A stretch of DNA of 44,110 bases from JBMYYE01 sp049609065 (GTDB lineage: Bacteria; Pseudomonadota; Alphaproteobacteria; Rhodobacterales; Rhodobacteraceae). Made by a program: the position numbers and the translations under genes. A model generated the notes under the pieces. The model was given only the letters and a program-made list of their open reading frames with translations. It searched no databases and had not been told where the DNA came from. The stretch lies in the NCBI GenBank assembly GCA_049609065.1, contig JBMYYE010000004.1, positions 1 through 44,110 on the forward strand, read 5' to 3'. How positions within the stretch are numbered: the first letter of the stretch is position 1; each line of letters opens with the position of its first letter. Shown piece after piece: positions 31,506 to 41,007 of this stretch.

Positions 31506-32408
31506 TTAGCCTCCCATTTCCACAATCACCGCTCCAATCGCGATGAGTGCCATTAATCCTGTTCGTTTCGGTCCGACCGTTTCTTTTAAGAAAAGCCAGC
31601 CGATAAGAGCCGCAAAGACAGCGGATGTTTCGCGTAATACCGCCGCCTCGCCAACCTTATCAAGCCGCGTGGCCATCATCACGGATCCGAAACTTGCATA
31701 AGCAATAAAGGCCCCAAAAAAACCACGCCACATCAAAGGCTTAATCGGCGGTTTTTCAGCCATTCTTTTATAGCGCGCATATGCAATAAACGGCATCAAC
31801 ATCCCATCGAGCATAAAAAACCACGCCAAAAACGTAAATGGATTGCTTGTTGCGCGAATGCCGTAAGCATCCACCGTTGTGTAAAGCGCCACAAATCCAC
31901 CCGTGATCACCGCCATCAAAAGCGCCAGCCGAAGCGTCTCTTTGTTCACCATTGTGTGTTTGAGGTTATAAACCGCCAGCCCTAGAATTCCGCTCATCAA
32001 GGTGAAAACCCCAATCCACTGCACGAGCGAAAAGGTTTCGCCAAACATGATATAGGCGCCAATCACGGTGAAAAGAGGCCCCACACCCCGCACCACCGGA
32101 TAAACGACCGTATAGGCCCCAAGGGCGTAGGTTTGTGCCTGCAATATCTTGTAGACTAAGTGCACCACAAAGGCGGCGGCGAAAATTGCCCACATGTGGG
32201 GCTCGGGCCATGGCACGACAAAAAACGCAATTGGCGTCGCCATGAGGCCATAGAAAACATCAATCGTTCCGCGCGCCAGCCAAGGATCAGAAGCGCCTTT
32301 TTGCAGCGCCCCAAATCCCGCATGTAAAACGGCCGCCGAAAGTGCGAGAATCAATGCCAGTTGATGACCCGTTTCGGTCCCTGAAATGGCATTTAGCCAG
32401 TCAATCAT
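31506..32408 (-). CDS. EamA-family (DMT superfamily) transporter
   Basis: The 300-residue protein has about ten membrane helices in two EamA halves. The second half carries a typical closing segment (ETSAVFAALIGWLFLKETVG). Such proteins export or import small metabolites. The substrate cannot be told. The ATG overlaps the ftsY stop by 4 bp (ATGA), so it is translated with ftsY, and yciB follows 2 nt after its stop. Confidence 0.88.
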   Translation of the reverse strand: MIDWLNAISGTETGHQLALILALSAAVLHAGFGALQKGASDPWLARGTIDVFYGLMATPIAFFVVPWPEPHMWAIFAAAFVVHLVYKILQAQTYALGAYTVVYPVVRGVGPLFTVIGAYIMFGETFSLVQWIGVFTLMSGILGLAVYNLKHTMVNKETLRLALLMAVITGGFVALYTTVDAYGIRATSNPFTFLAWFFMLDGMLMPFIAYARYKRMAEKPPIKPLMWRGFFGAFIAYASFGSVMMATRLDKVGEAAVLRETSAVFAALIGWLFLKETVGPKRTGLMALIAIGAVIVEMGG

Positions 32409-33532
32409 TCCTCAAGACCAATAAGCGCCGTTGCAAATTCTTCCGGGTCAAACGCATCGAGATCATCAATTTGTTCCCCAACCCCAATCGCGTGGATCGG
32501 CAGGCCAAATTTATCAGCGAGCGCCACCAAAACACCCCCACGCGCGGTGCCGTCAAGCTTGGTCATTACCAAACCAGACACATCCGCAAGTTTTTGAAAT
32601 TCTGACACTTGATTAAGCGCGTTTTGTCCCGTCGTCGCATCCAATACCAACAAAGTATTATGGGGTGCGGTTTCGTCTTTCTTACGGATTACACGTACAA
32701 TTTTTGCAAGCTCTTCCATTAAATCTTGGCGGTTTTGCAAACGGCCCGCAGTGTCAATCATCAAGAGATCCACGCCCTCTTCTTGGGCGCGCCCCAATGC
32801 GTCATAGGCCAAAGATGCGGGATCCGATCCTTCGGGCGCGGTCATCACCGGCACGCCTGCACGGTCCCCCCAAACTTGGAGCTGTTCAACAGCCGCCGCA
32901 CGAAACGTATCCCCTGCTGCGATCATTACCTTTTTGCCAGCAGCATTGAATTGGCTCGCGAGTTTGCCGATGGTTGTGGTTTTACCTGCGCCATTTACGC
33001 CCACCACCAGCACAACCTGCGGGGTCTTGGCATAAATTGGCAACGGTTTGGCCACATGTTCCATGATGCGTGTGACTTCATTCTTCAAAAGCACTTTGAG
33101 CTCATGGGTGGAAATTTTCCGCCCCATGCGCCCTTCGGCAACATTCGCCGCAACCCGTAGCGCGGTTTCAACCCCCATATCCGATGAAATCAACACCTCT
33201 TCGAGGCTCTCAATCATGTCATCATCAAGCACGCGCTTGACGGACGGGGATTTAGGTTTTTCTGAAACGACCTTTTCAGGCGACGCATCCCCGCCAAAGA
33301 CCCGCCCAATCAAAGAGGGCTTGGATCGTGGGGTGGGTGTATCCACAACCGGCGTGGGATCTTCTGTCACTTGGGGGGCAATCGGCACCTCAGGCGCCGA
33401 AGGGGACACATCGGGAGTGTCTGCTGCCACTTGTTCAACTTCGCCACCGTCATCGACAAGCGCATCAAGCCCCTCATCCAGCTTGCTTGACGATTTTGTC
33501 AATCGAGATTTAAGTTTCTTGAAAAACGACAT
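32405..33532 (-). CDS. ftsY: Signal recognition particle receptor FtsY
   Basis: FtsY docks ribosome-SRP complexes at the membrane for cotranslational insertion. The 375-residue protein has a basic start (MSFFKKLKSRLTK), an acidic, proline-rich A domain of about 75 residues, and the NG GTPase domain with G1 GVNGAGKTTTIGKLA, DTFRAAA, DTAGR and TKLDGTARGG. It heads the ftsY-EamA-yciB operon. Length and motif order are normal for alphaproteobacteria. Confidence 0.96.
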   Translation of the reverse strand: MSFFKKLKSRLTKSSSKLDEGLDALVDDGGEVEQVAADTPDVSPSAPEVPIAPQVTEDPTPVVDTPTPRSKPSLIGRVFGGDASPEKVVSEKPKSPSVKRVLDDDMIESLEEVLISSDMGVETALRVAANVAEGRMGRKISTHELKVLLKNEVTRIMEHVAKPLPIYAKTPQVVLVVGVNGAGKTTTIGKLASQFNAAGKKVMIAAGDTFRAAAVEQLQVWGDRAGVPVMTAPEGSDPASLAYDALGRAQEEGVDLLMIDTAGRLQNRQDLMEELAKIVRVIRKKDETAPHNTLLVLDATTGQNALNQVSEFQKLADVSGLVMTKLDGTARGGVLVALADKFGLPIHAIGVGEQIDDLDAFDPEEFATALIGLEE

Positions 33533-33690
33533 AGCCCATTGCCCTTCTATAACCTCACCTCACCTATGCCAGTTTGCCTTTTATTTAAACCCCTATGCGG
33601 TAAAAACTCACGACAGAGGGCTGTGGCGGTTGGCATTGTTCCCAATATACGGTAGCGTAAAAAACTGTTCATATTAAACCTGTTATAGCC

Positions 33691-34428
33691 ATGCAAAAAG
33701 AATTAGACGATCTCAACCGCTTTATTCGTTCACAGGTTGACGCCACAGATGCACGTGTCACACGGCTGGAATTTAACAGCCGCGTTATTTGGCTCAAACA
33801 GCCCGAGCAATTAAATTTGCGGTTTCGGCTGCAAAAAGGCGATAGCACCCGGGCCTTTAACGCAGAACGCACCGCGTTAAAAACGCTAAAAAGCCACGGC
33901 GTCCCAATTCCACAAATCATCGCAGAGGGCCCCGATTTTATTGCCTTAGGCGATAGCGGAACGCCCCTCAATCAGATCATCGGCAATGAAGACTACTCCA
34001 AAGCCGAGCGCATCGAGATTTTCACAAAAGCGGGACAAGCTTTGGCGATGTTGCATCAAAAAGGGCTCAGCCATGGGCGCCCTGCCCTCAAAGATTTATG
34101 TTGGGATGGACAGCAGATCACCTTCCTTGATTTCGAACGGTTTTCTGAAAAACGCAACACGCCCCATGGCCATGCCCAAGATGTCGTGATGTTTGTTTTT
34201 AACACCTATGCCGTTGCGGGGCGTGATTGCGCCGAACTCACCGCGGCGATTGCGGCATACCGCAGCCATGACACGATGGGAATTTGGTCGCGCGCGCAAA
34301 AATGGTGTGCCAATAAAGGGTGGATCAACTGGTTGACCAAGCCCATCCAAATGCGCCGCGCAGGCAAAGCCAAAGAATTCAAAGCTATTCCCTTGACGCT
34401 TCAGCTCTTTAATCGTCCGCGCCCTTAG
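33691..34428 (+). CDS. Kinase-like protein (Kdo/InaA-type fold)
   Basis: The 245-residue cytosolic protein has a kinase-like fold. An N-terminal lobe with RFRLQKG and an AERTALKTLKSHGVPIP stretch is followed by a catalytic-loop-like segment HGRPALKDLCWD and a metal-binding LDFERF, in place of HRD and DFG. This resembles lipopolysaccharide core (Kdo) and InaA-type kinases more than Ser/Thr protein kinases. The substrate is unknown. It stands alone and converges on the formate-dehydrogenase-type gene, with a terminator between. Confidence 0.75.
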   Translation: MQKELDDLNRFIRSQVDATDARVTRLEFNSRVIWLKQPEQLNLRFRLQKGDSTRAFNAERTALKTLKSHGVPIPQIIAEGPDFIALGDSGTPLNQIIGNEDYSKAERIEIFTKAGQALAMLHQKGLSHGRPALKDLCWDGQQITFLDFERFSEKRNTPHGHAQDVVMFVFNTYAVAGRDCAELTAAIAAYRSHDTMGIWSRAQKWCANKGWINWLTKPIQMRRAGKAKEFKAIPLTLQLFNRPRP

Positions 34429-34457
34429 GCACGCTTTCACTTTTCCAAAACACCATC

Positions 34458-34479
34458 GCACCCCGCCTTTTCGGGGCGC
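34458..34479. terminator. Terminator between the kinase-like gene and the formate dehydrogenase-type gene
   Basis: GCACCCCG at 34458-34465 pairs with CGGGGCGC at 34472-34479 (one G-T pair), with loop CCTTTT. T-rich stretches follow on both strands (CGTTTT on plus, GTGTTTTGG on minus), so it can serve both convergent genes. Confidence 0.65.
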
Positions 34480-34488
34480 GCGGTCGTT

Positions 34489-36171
34489 TTAAATATCGTC
34501 TGGAAAATGTTCCATGACCAAGCGGATCGGGTTGGGTGCGGCTTGGCCGAGGCCACAGATGGATGCGTCTTGCATCACTGCGCACAACTCTTCGAGCAAC
34601 GCACCGTCCCATTTTGGCTCTTGCATCAGCTTCACAGCCTTTTCACAGCCGACACGGCAGGGCGTACATTGGCCACAGCTTTCTGCCTCAAAAAATCGTA
34701 ACATATTGAGGGCGGCATCACGCACACCGTCTTGGTCTGACAAAACAACAACCGCCGCGGAGCCGATGAAAGTTCCCAAAGGTTGCAACATATCAAAATC
34801 AAGCGGCACATCGTTGATCGATGCGGGCAAAAGCCCCGAAGACGGCCCACCTGGCTGATAGGCTTTGAACGCATGTCCATCCAACATACCACCTGCGGCG
34901 TCGATGACGTCCATGATGGTTGATCCCGCAGGCAAGAGATGCACACCTGGTTTTTTCACACGCCCCGATACGGAATAAGACCGCAAACCTTTGCGTCCAT
35001 TTTTCTCCACCCCAGATAGGATGTCTCCGCCTTCGCGCAGCACACGGGCCACCCAATAGAGCGTTTCAATATTGTGCACCAAAGTTGGACGGTTGAAAAT
35101 CCCGACCTGTGCCACAAAAGGCGGGCGATGGCGCGGGATACCGCGTTTGCCTTCGATGCTTTCGATCATCGCGCTTTCTTCGCCACAGATATAGGCCCCC
35201 GCCCCGCGGCGCAGATCAATATACCCCGCCTCGATCAGGCCAGCGGCCTCAAGGGCTGCGATTTCCGCCAAAAGCGCCAAGCGAATACCGGGGTACTCAT
35301 CGCGAAGATAAATAAAACATGTCTCCGCCTCGACCGCCCATGCGGCGATGAGCATGCCTTCTAGGAACACATGCGGCGTGGTTTCAAGGTAATGCCGATC
35401 CTTAAACGTGCCCGGTTCGCCCTCATCCCCGTTAACGGCCAAATAGCGCGGGCCGTTTTCGGCGCGAACGAAGCTCCATTTACGACCAGACGGGAACCCA
35501 GCGCCCCCAAGGCCACGTAGACCAGAGGCCAAAACAGCGTCTTGCGCAGCTTCGGGATCGCCATTTTCGCGTAGATCCAACAAGGTGCTATAGCCACCTG
35601 CGGCACGGTAAGCCGCTAAGGTTTCAACCGCAGGGATTTCAGCATGGGTATGACCGCCTGCAATGGCCGCTTTGGCCAGATCCGGCGTTGCATTGCCAAT
35701 ATGATGATGACCAACTTCGATCACAGGTGCGCTTTCGCAGCGGCCCATGCAAGGCGCATTTAAAACGCGAACTTCAGACGCATCCAAGCCGCTTTCGAGG
35801 GCTGTTTTCAACGCCTCTGCGCCTGCGATTTCACAAGACAAGCTATCGCAGACCCGAATGGTCAGCGCAGGCGGCGGCGTTTCGGCTTCTTTGATCACAT
35901 CGAAATGCGCATAGAAGGAGGCAACCTCATAGATTTCGGCCTGGCCAATACGCATCAATTCCGCCAAAGCGCGCAGGTGTATGGCGGAGATATGCCCATA
36001 TTCATCTTGGATAAGGTGCAAATACTCAATCAACATATCGCGGGAATATTCAATCCCACAAAGCGCTGTGACTTCCGCCAGAGCCTGATCTTCGACCTGC
36101 CGGCCTTTGGGGGTGTGACGCCCTTTACCGCGCCCAGATTTCCAGACGCCTTTTTTATCTTGAGCTGTCAT
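34489..36171 (-). CDS. NAD-linked formate dehydrogenase-type beta subunit (NuoE-NuoF fusion)
   Basis: The 560-residue protein fuses two modules. Residues about 25-160 form a NuoE/FdsG-like thioredoxin-fold [2Fe-2S] domain with C108, C113, C141 and C145. Residues about 210-560 form a NuoF/FdsB-like part with the FMN/NADH loops GLRGLGGAGFPSGRKW and GDEGEPGTFKDR, the SLBB-like segment, and a [4Fe-4S] set ESCGQCTPCRVG plus SICGLGQ. This is the diaphorase unit of soluble NAD-dependent formate dehydrogenases. No alpha subunit, fdhD or fdsD gene lies beside it. GAGGG lies about 7 nt before the ATG. Confidence 0.87.
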   Translation of the reverse strand: MTAQDKKGVWKSGRGKGRHTPKGRQVEDQALAEVTALCGIEYSRDMLIEYLHLIQDEYGHISAIHLRALAELMRIGQAEIYEVASFYAHFDVIKEAETPPPALTIRVCDSLSCEIAGAEALKTALESGLDASEVRVLNAPCMGRCESAPVIEVGHHHIGNATPDLAKAAIAGGHTHAEIPAVETLAAYRAAGGYSTLLDLRENGDPEAAQDAVLASGLRGLGGAGFPSGRKWSFVRAENGPRYLAVNGDEGEPGTFKDRHYLETTPHVFLEGMLIAAWAVEAETCFIYLRDEYPGIRLALLAEIAALEAAGLIEAGYIDLRRGAGAYICGEESAMIESIEGKRGIPRHRPPFVAQVGIFNRPTLVHNIETLYWVARVLREGGDILSGVEKNGRKGLRSYSVSGRVKKPGVHLLPAGSTIMDVIDAAGGMLDGHAFKAYQPGGPSSGLLPASINDVPLDFDMLQPLGTFIGSAAVVVLSDQDGVRDAALNMLRFFEAESCGQCTPCRVGCEKAVKLMQEPKWDGALLEELCAVMQDASICGLGQAAPNPIRLVMEHFPDDI

Positions 36172-36338
36172 TTCACACCCTCATTCATAAACTTCCTAAA
36201 GTTAAGGTAATAGCGATATCCGTCCAAAGTCGATGACCAAAAGCGACACAGACACCGCAATTCGCGCAATATCCTAAAAAATGCCTTGGCAAACGGTCCT
36301 ATTTGACGGCACAACTCCCATGAAAAAGGAAACACGTG

Positions 36339-37391
36339 ATGCAAACCAAACAAGGCAAAACGAAGCTCGCCTATTTTGGCATTGCCAGTTTACTGCCTGC
36401 CATGCTCCTTATTGCCGTGCCATATTGGGGCGTATTCTGGATCTTCGTCACGCTTTTTTACATGACTGTTTTTGTGTTTTGCGTCGATGAAATCGGCAAT
36501 AAAATCATCCCACCCTTGGCCCCGACTGCGGCCTCCCCCCATGCACGCGCGCTTCTCTTCATCCTTGGCCTGACCCATTTTGCGGTGCTCTTTCACACGG
36601 CCTATATACTCGGGTTTGGGGCGATCGGCTTTGGGGCAAAGCTCCTTTTATTTTGGGTCGCGGGACTTTATCTTGGACAGGTGAGCAACAGCGTCGCTCA
36701 TGAACTCATCCATGATCGATCCAAATTCGCGCGCGCCCTTGGGACCTGGATTTATATCACGCTGGCCTTTGGCCACCACACGAGCGCCCATCCCCTCATC
36801 CATCACCGCTACGTGGCAACGGATCTTGATCCAAACTCTGCCCGTCTTGGTGAAAGCATCTATAGGTTTCTTCCGCGCGCTTGGCGTGGATCATTTATGG
36901 CAGGATTCAAGGCCGAACAAAGCCGCCTCATCCAAACAAACCGCCCCTTTTGGGCCCATCCCTATGTGACCTATATCGGCGGCAGCCTCGGGATTGCCGT
37001 CGGCCTTTTATGGACATGGGGCATCGGGGCATTTATGGCATGGGTTGCCCTTGCATGTTATGCGCAGCTACAACTCTTACTGTCGGATTATGTGCAGCAT
37101 TATGGGCTGCGGCGGCATCAAATCGGTGAAAAACCCGAACATATGTCAGAGGCCCATTCATGGGACGCGCCCCACCCGTTTTCGGCCTTTCACATGTTCA
37201 ATGCGCCGCGCCATTCCGATCACCACATGCACCCAAATCGGAGCTACCCAGAACTTACACTCAATGACGGGATCACGGGGCCACGCTTACCTTATAGCCT
37301 TCCTGTGATGGCAAGCCTCGCGCTCGCACCTCGGCTTTGGCGCCGCGTCATGGACAAACGTGTCCGCCAGTGGACCGATAATCGCCCCTAA
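36339..37391 (+). CDS. alkB: AlkB-type membrane alkane hydroxylase
   Basis: The 350-residue membrane protein has the di-iron histidine boxes of alkane monooxygenases: HELIHDR, HPLIHHR with the following YVATDLDPNSAR, and RHSDHHMHP, plus DYVQHYGLRR. The glutamate of the usual EHNRGHH box is replaced by alanine, while the histidines are kept. It should hydroxylate terminal carbons of medium or long alkanes, with rubredoxin as electron donor (not in the window). A GTG at 36336 directly before the ATG is an alternative start. GGA lies 8 nt before the ATG. Its stop overlaps that of xseA by 4 bp. Confidence 0.9.
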   Translation: MQTKQGKTKLAYFGIASLLPAMLLIAVPYWGVFWIFVTLFYMTVFVFCVDEIGNKIIPPLAPTAASPHARALLFILGLTHFAVLFHTAYILGFGAIGFGAKLLLFWVAGLYLGQVSNSVAHELIHDRSKFARALGTWIYITLAFGHHTSAHPLIHHRYVATDLDPNSARLGESIYRFLPRAWRGSFMAGFKAEQSRLIQTNRPFWAHPYVTYIGGSLGIAVGLLWTWGIGAFMAWVALACYAQLQLLLSDYVQHYGLRRHQIGEKPEHMSEAHSWDAPHPFSAFHMFNAPRHSDHHMHPNRSYPELTLNDGITGPRLPYSLPVMASLALAPRLWRRVMDKRVRQWTDNRP

Positions 37392-38971
37392 AAAAGCGAC
37401 CCTTGGTTGTCATCTGGCGTTTTAGGTTTAGGTTTCACCGCTGGCGCCTCAGGGGGAGTGGGCTTTGCCGCGACGTGATCCGCCCCTGACATCCCAACAC
37501 GCCCATCGTGAAATTCGATCTCTTGGATTTCGGTTTGCGCCGCATCATGCGCGGAGGTCACAACACCCGCGACCCCATGCACCACCGCATAGCCCCGCTT
37601 GAGCGTATTTTTATAGCCAAGGCTTTGACGCATACGTTCAAGCGCATCCAGTTTGCGCGAAAGCGTATCAATCTGCGCCGTCCCAGCCCGAGACAACCGC
37701 ATCATAACCGCCGCAAGGTTTTCCCCGTGGCGTGTTGTTTCGCGAGAAATCAATGTCGGGCGCAACCGGGTTGTGACGTTTTCGGCTTTACGGCGTGAAA
37801 GCTCGGTGTTTTTTCCCAAAGACGGCGCCAAACGCGCGCCCCAATCACCGCTGCGCGTGCGTTTATCGCGGATCATGCGCGTCAATAAATTTGGCGTAAA
37901 GCCCCCCGCAACCTGCACAAGGCCGACGCGTTTATGTTGCGCCACAGATTGAAGCGCCCGCGGGAGGCGTTCATCTTGGTGATCCAAACGCTGGCGCGCC
38001 GCCGCAACTAAGCTTTCGGGCTTGGGCAAGGCGCGCGCCACATCCCGAAGGCGTTGACCCCGCTTTTCAATCATATCTGCGCGCGCCCGTGACAGCCGCG
38101 CCCCCATATCATCGGTCCAAGCCTGCAATTCCGCGCGCACTGGCACCGCGATTTCCGCCGCAGCTGTAGGTGTTGGCGCGCGCCAATCAGAGGCGTAATC
38201 AATCAATGTTGTATCTGTTTCGTGGCCCACCGCCGAAATGAGCGGGATTTCAGAAGCAGCCGCCGCACGGGCGACATTTTCTTCGTTAAAGCCCCACAGA
38301 TCCTCAATCGAGCCACCACCACGTGCCACGATGATAAGATCAGGTCGCGGCAACGCGCCGCCCACGCTTAGCGCGTTAAAGCCTTCGATCGCGCGCACCA
38401 CTTCGGGAGCGCAGTTTTGCCCCTGCACCGCCACAGGCCATAAAAGAACCTTACGCGGAAACCGGTCCCGCAACCGGTGCAAAATATCACGAATAACCGC
38501 GCCAGAGGGCGATGTCACAACACCAATGACCTCCGGCAAAAACGGGAGCTTTTGTTTGCGCTCAGGGGCAAAGAGCCCCTCCGCCGCCAGCATTTTTTTG
38601 CGTTTTTCGAGCATCGCCATCAGCGCGCCTTCACCTGCGACCGCCATGTCATCAACGTTCAAATTATATTTGGACTGCGCACCGTAACTTGTGAGCTTAC
38701 CTGTGACGATAACCTCTAACCCCTCTTCGGGTTGCACGGATAAACGTGCCGCTTGGCCTTTCCATGTGGTGCAGGCCAACACGCTGCGATCATCTTTGAC
38801 ATCAAAATAGAGATGCCCCGAACGCGCACGCACCACACGGCCAATTTCACCGCGCACCCGCACCCGGCCAAATTCCCCTTCAAGCGTGCGTTTCACCGCG
38901 CCTGAAATTTCAGAAACCGTATATTCAGGGGCATTTTCCCCCACACGTGGGTCATCGATTAGGTCGGACAT
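37388..38971 (-). CDS. xseA: Exodeoxyribonuclease VII large subunit
   Basis: XseA is the catalytic subunit of exonuclease VII, which degrades single-stranded DNA with the small XseB subunit (not in the window). The 527-residue protein has the N-terminal OB fold (RVRGEIGRVVRARSGHLYFDVKD), the catalytic core with TSPSGAVIRDILHRL, ARGGGSIEDLWGFNEE and SAVGHETDTTLID, a long helical arm, and a C-terminal segment. The tail after residue 490 is proline/lysine-rich. It diverges from purD. The start at 38971 is two codons after a possible GTG, and the ribosome-binding site is weak. Confidence 0.94.
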   Translation of the reverse strand: MSDLIDDPRVGENAPEYTVSEISGAVKRTLEGEFGRVRVRGEIGRVVRARSGHLYFDVKDDRSVLACTTWKGQAARLSVQPEEGLEVIVTGKLTSYGAQSKYNLNVDDMAVAGEGALMAMLEKRKKMLAAEGLFAPERKQKLPFLPEVIGVVTSPSGAVIRDILHRLRDRFPRKVLLWPVAVQGQNCAPEVVRAIEGFNALSVGGALPRPDLIIVARGGGSIEDLWGFNEENVARAAAASEIPLISAVGHETDTTLIDYASDWRAPTPTAAAEIAVPVRAELQAWTDDMGARLSRARADMIEKRGQRLRDVARALPKPESLVAAARQRLDHQDERLPRALQSVAQHKRVGLVQVAGGFTPNLLTRMIRDKRTRSGDWGARLAPSLGKNTELSRRKAENVTTRLRPTLISRETTRHGENLAAVMMRLSRAGTAQIDTLSRKLDALERMRQSLGYKNTLKRGYAVVHGVAGVVTSAHDAAQTEIQEIEFHDGRVGMSGADHVAAKPTPPEAPAVKPKPKTPDDNQGSLF

Positions 38972-39043
38972 TTTCACTCACTTGCTTAAGAGGTGCGAGG
39001 AGTTTAGAACGCCCACAACAAAAGGCCAAGCGAGGAATTCCAG

Positions 39044-40306
39044 ATGAATATTTTAATCTTAGGCAGCGGCGGCCGTGAACATGCGCTTGCGTGGGCCGTA
39101 AAGCAAAACCCAAAATGCGATAAGTTGATTGTCGCCCCTGGGAATGCTGGGATCGCGGCGATTGCGGAACTCTCCGATATTAATATTCTAGACGGCGCGA
39201 CCGTGTGTGAATTTTGCGCCGAAAACGCGATTGATTTTGTCATCATCGGTCCCGAAGCTCCCTTGGCCGAAGGCGTGGCAGACGATCTGCGCGCGGCAGG
39301 GATTTTGACATTTGGCCCCTCAAAAGAGGCCGCGAAACTTGAAGCGTCCAAAGCATTTACCAAAGAAATTTGTGATGCTGCCAACGCACCAACCGCAGGT
39401 TACGGGCATTTCACCGATAAAGCCAAAGCCATTGCTTATATCAAATCTGAAGGCGCACCCATTGTGGTGAAAGCTGACGGTTTGGCCGCAGGCAAAGGCG
39501 TCATCGTCGCCATGACAGAAAAAGAAGCCTTAGACGCAATCGAAGACATGTTTGGCGGTGAATTTGGCGAAGCGGGCGCAGAAGTCGTGATCGAAGAATT
39601 CATGGAGGGCGAAGAGGCGAGCTATTTCTTCCTTGTCGATGGGAAAACGGTTTTGCCTGTGGGCACGGCCCAAGACCACAAACGCGCCTATGACGGGGAT
39701 GAAGGCCCCAACACGGGCGGCATGGGGGCCTATTCGCCGGCGCCTGTTTTGACCGATGCGATCGCGAAAAAAGCCGTGGATGAAATCATTCAACCCTGCG
39801 TTGATGAAATGGCGCGCCGCGGTACGCCGTTTCAAGGCGTGCTCTATGCCGGTTTGATGATCAAAGACGGCCAGCCCCGTTTGGTGGAATATAATGTGCG
39901 TTTTGGCGATCCTGAATGTCAGGCGCTTATGATGCGTTTGGGGGCACAGGCCATGGATTTGATGCAAGCTTGCGCAGATGGCCGTTTAAGCGATGCCCAT
40001 GTCAATTGGGCGGATGATCATGCGGTAACCATTGTTATGGCGGCCAAAGGCTATCCCGGGTCGTATGAAAAAGGCACCGTCATTGGTGGATTAGAGAATC
40101 TTCCAGAAACCAGCTCTGAAATGTGTTTTCACGCAGGGACATCCAAAAAAGACGGGGCGATTGTTGCAACGGGTGGCCGTGTGTTGGGGATTACCGCACG
40201 TGGGGCGACCCTAAAAGAAGCCCATGATAAGGCCTATGCCATGGTTGAGAAAATCGACTGGCCCGAGGGGTTTAATCGCAACGACATCGGCTGGCGCGCG
40301 CTTTAA
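39044..40306 (+). CDS. purD: Phosphoribosylamine-glycine ligase (GAR synthetase)
   Basis: PurD ligates glycine to phosphoribosylamine with ATP, the second step of purine synthesis. The 420-residue ATP-grasp protein starts with ILGSGGREHALAW, followed by PGNAGI, IGPEAPLA, VKADGLAAGKGV, EEFMEGEEAS and NVRFGDPECQ. Length and motif order are complete. GAGGA about 8 nt before the ATG is the ribosome-binding site. It stands alone, divergent from xseA, and its stop overlaps that of the convergent secreted protein by 4 bp (TTAA). Confidence 0.96.
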   Translation: MNILILGSGGREHALAWAVKQNPKCDKLIVAPGNAGIAAIAELSDINILDGATVCEFCAENAIDFVIIGPEAPLAEGVADDLRAAGILTFGPSKEAAKLEASKAFTKEICDAANAPTAGYGHFTDKAKAIAYIKSEGAPIVVKADGLAAGKGVIVAMTEKEALDAIEDMFGGEFGEAGAEVVIEEFMEGEEASYFFLVDGKTVLPVGTAQDHKRAYDGDEGPNTGGMGAYSPAPVLTDAIAKKAVDEIIQPCVDEMARRGTPFQGVLYAGLMIKDGQPRLVEYNVRFGDPECQALMMRLGAQAMDLMQACADGRLSDAHVNWADDHAVTIVMAAKGYPGSYEKGTVIGGLENLPETSSEMCFHAGTSKKDGAIVATGGRVLGITARGATLKEAHDKAYAMVEKIDWPEGFNRNDIGWRAL

Positions 40307-41007
40307 TTTTGATGAAACTTACAGGCAAGAGCCGCATCCATTGTGGCGCGGTTTTTGTATGTGGTAAGCGGCCGTATCACGGGCGCGCCATCCGTAAAAA
40401 CAATGGACATCACCCGCGTCCAATTCGCGTCCACGGCAATTACCTCATCCCCATTTCCGCACTCCACGATCCCGCCTGAAATATAATCATGGCCAATGGC
40501 GTGAGCGGTGAGGTTCGGGACGCTGTCAACCGCTGTAAGACGGCGGTCTTTGTAGCGCCACAGGCGTAACACTTTGGCCAAATGCGGACGATCCACATAG
40601 GCCAAAATCATATCCCCATCCCCATAGAGATCCCCCGCCCCCAAGGGCGCGAGCCACCGAAAGGCGCGTCCGATATGTGGGGTTTTCGTAATGAGGCCCT
40701 CTTCCCCATAAATGGCAAGCGCCGCACCAAGACGGGCATCTGACAGGATGGTCACCACCTCCGGTTCGCCATCATGATCAAGATCAATGAGCCGCGGCGC
40801 GATATCTTCGAACACTTGGGTGTCAGGCAATGTCAGCCGTAGCCGCGTGCCCGATTTGGTTTTCAAAACCAAGGCCCCGTATTCCACGTCATCGCCCAAG
40901 ACCCCATGAGCGTAACGTGTCGTTGGGGCGTCATAGCGTGCCTCCACGATTTCCGCAGAGGCCTGCGCGCCCCAAAGGGCAAACGCCATGAGGCCCCAAA
41001 ATCGCAT
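40303..41007 (-). CDS. Secreted FG-GAP/VCBS-like repeat protein
   Basis: The 234-residue precursor has a short signal peptide (cleavage near ASA, residue 18). The mature part has beta-propeller-like repeats with calcium-type loops: LIDLDHDGEPEVVTI, GAGDLYGDGDMILAYVD and a later DYISGGIVECGNGDEVIAVD. The function is unknown, and the periplasm is the likely location. The start overlaps the ferredoxin stop by one base (TAATG), so the gene is translated from the ferredoxin transcript. Confidence 0.78.
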   Translation of the reverse strand: MRFWGLMAFALWGAQASAEIVEARYDAPTTRYAHGVLGDDVEYGALVLKTKSGTRLRLTLPDTQVFEDIAPRLIDLDHDGEPEVVTILSDARLGAALAIYGEEGLITKTPHIGRAFRWLAPLGAGDLYGDGDMILAYVDRPHLAKVLRLWRYKDRRLTAVDSVPNLTAHAIGHDYISGGIVECGNGDEVIAVDANWTRVMSIVFTDGAPVIRPLTTYKNRATMDAALACKFHQN

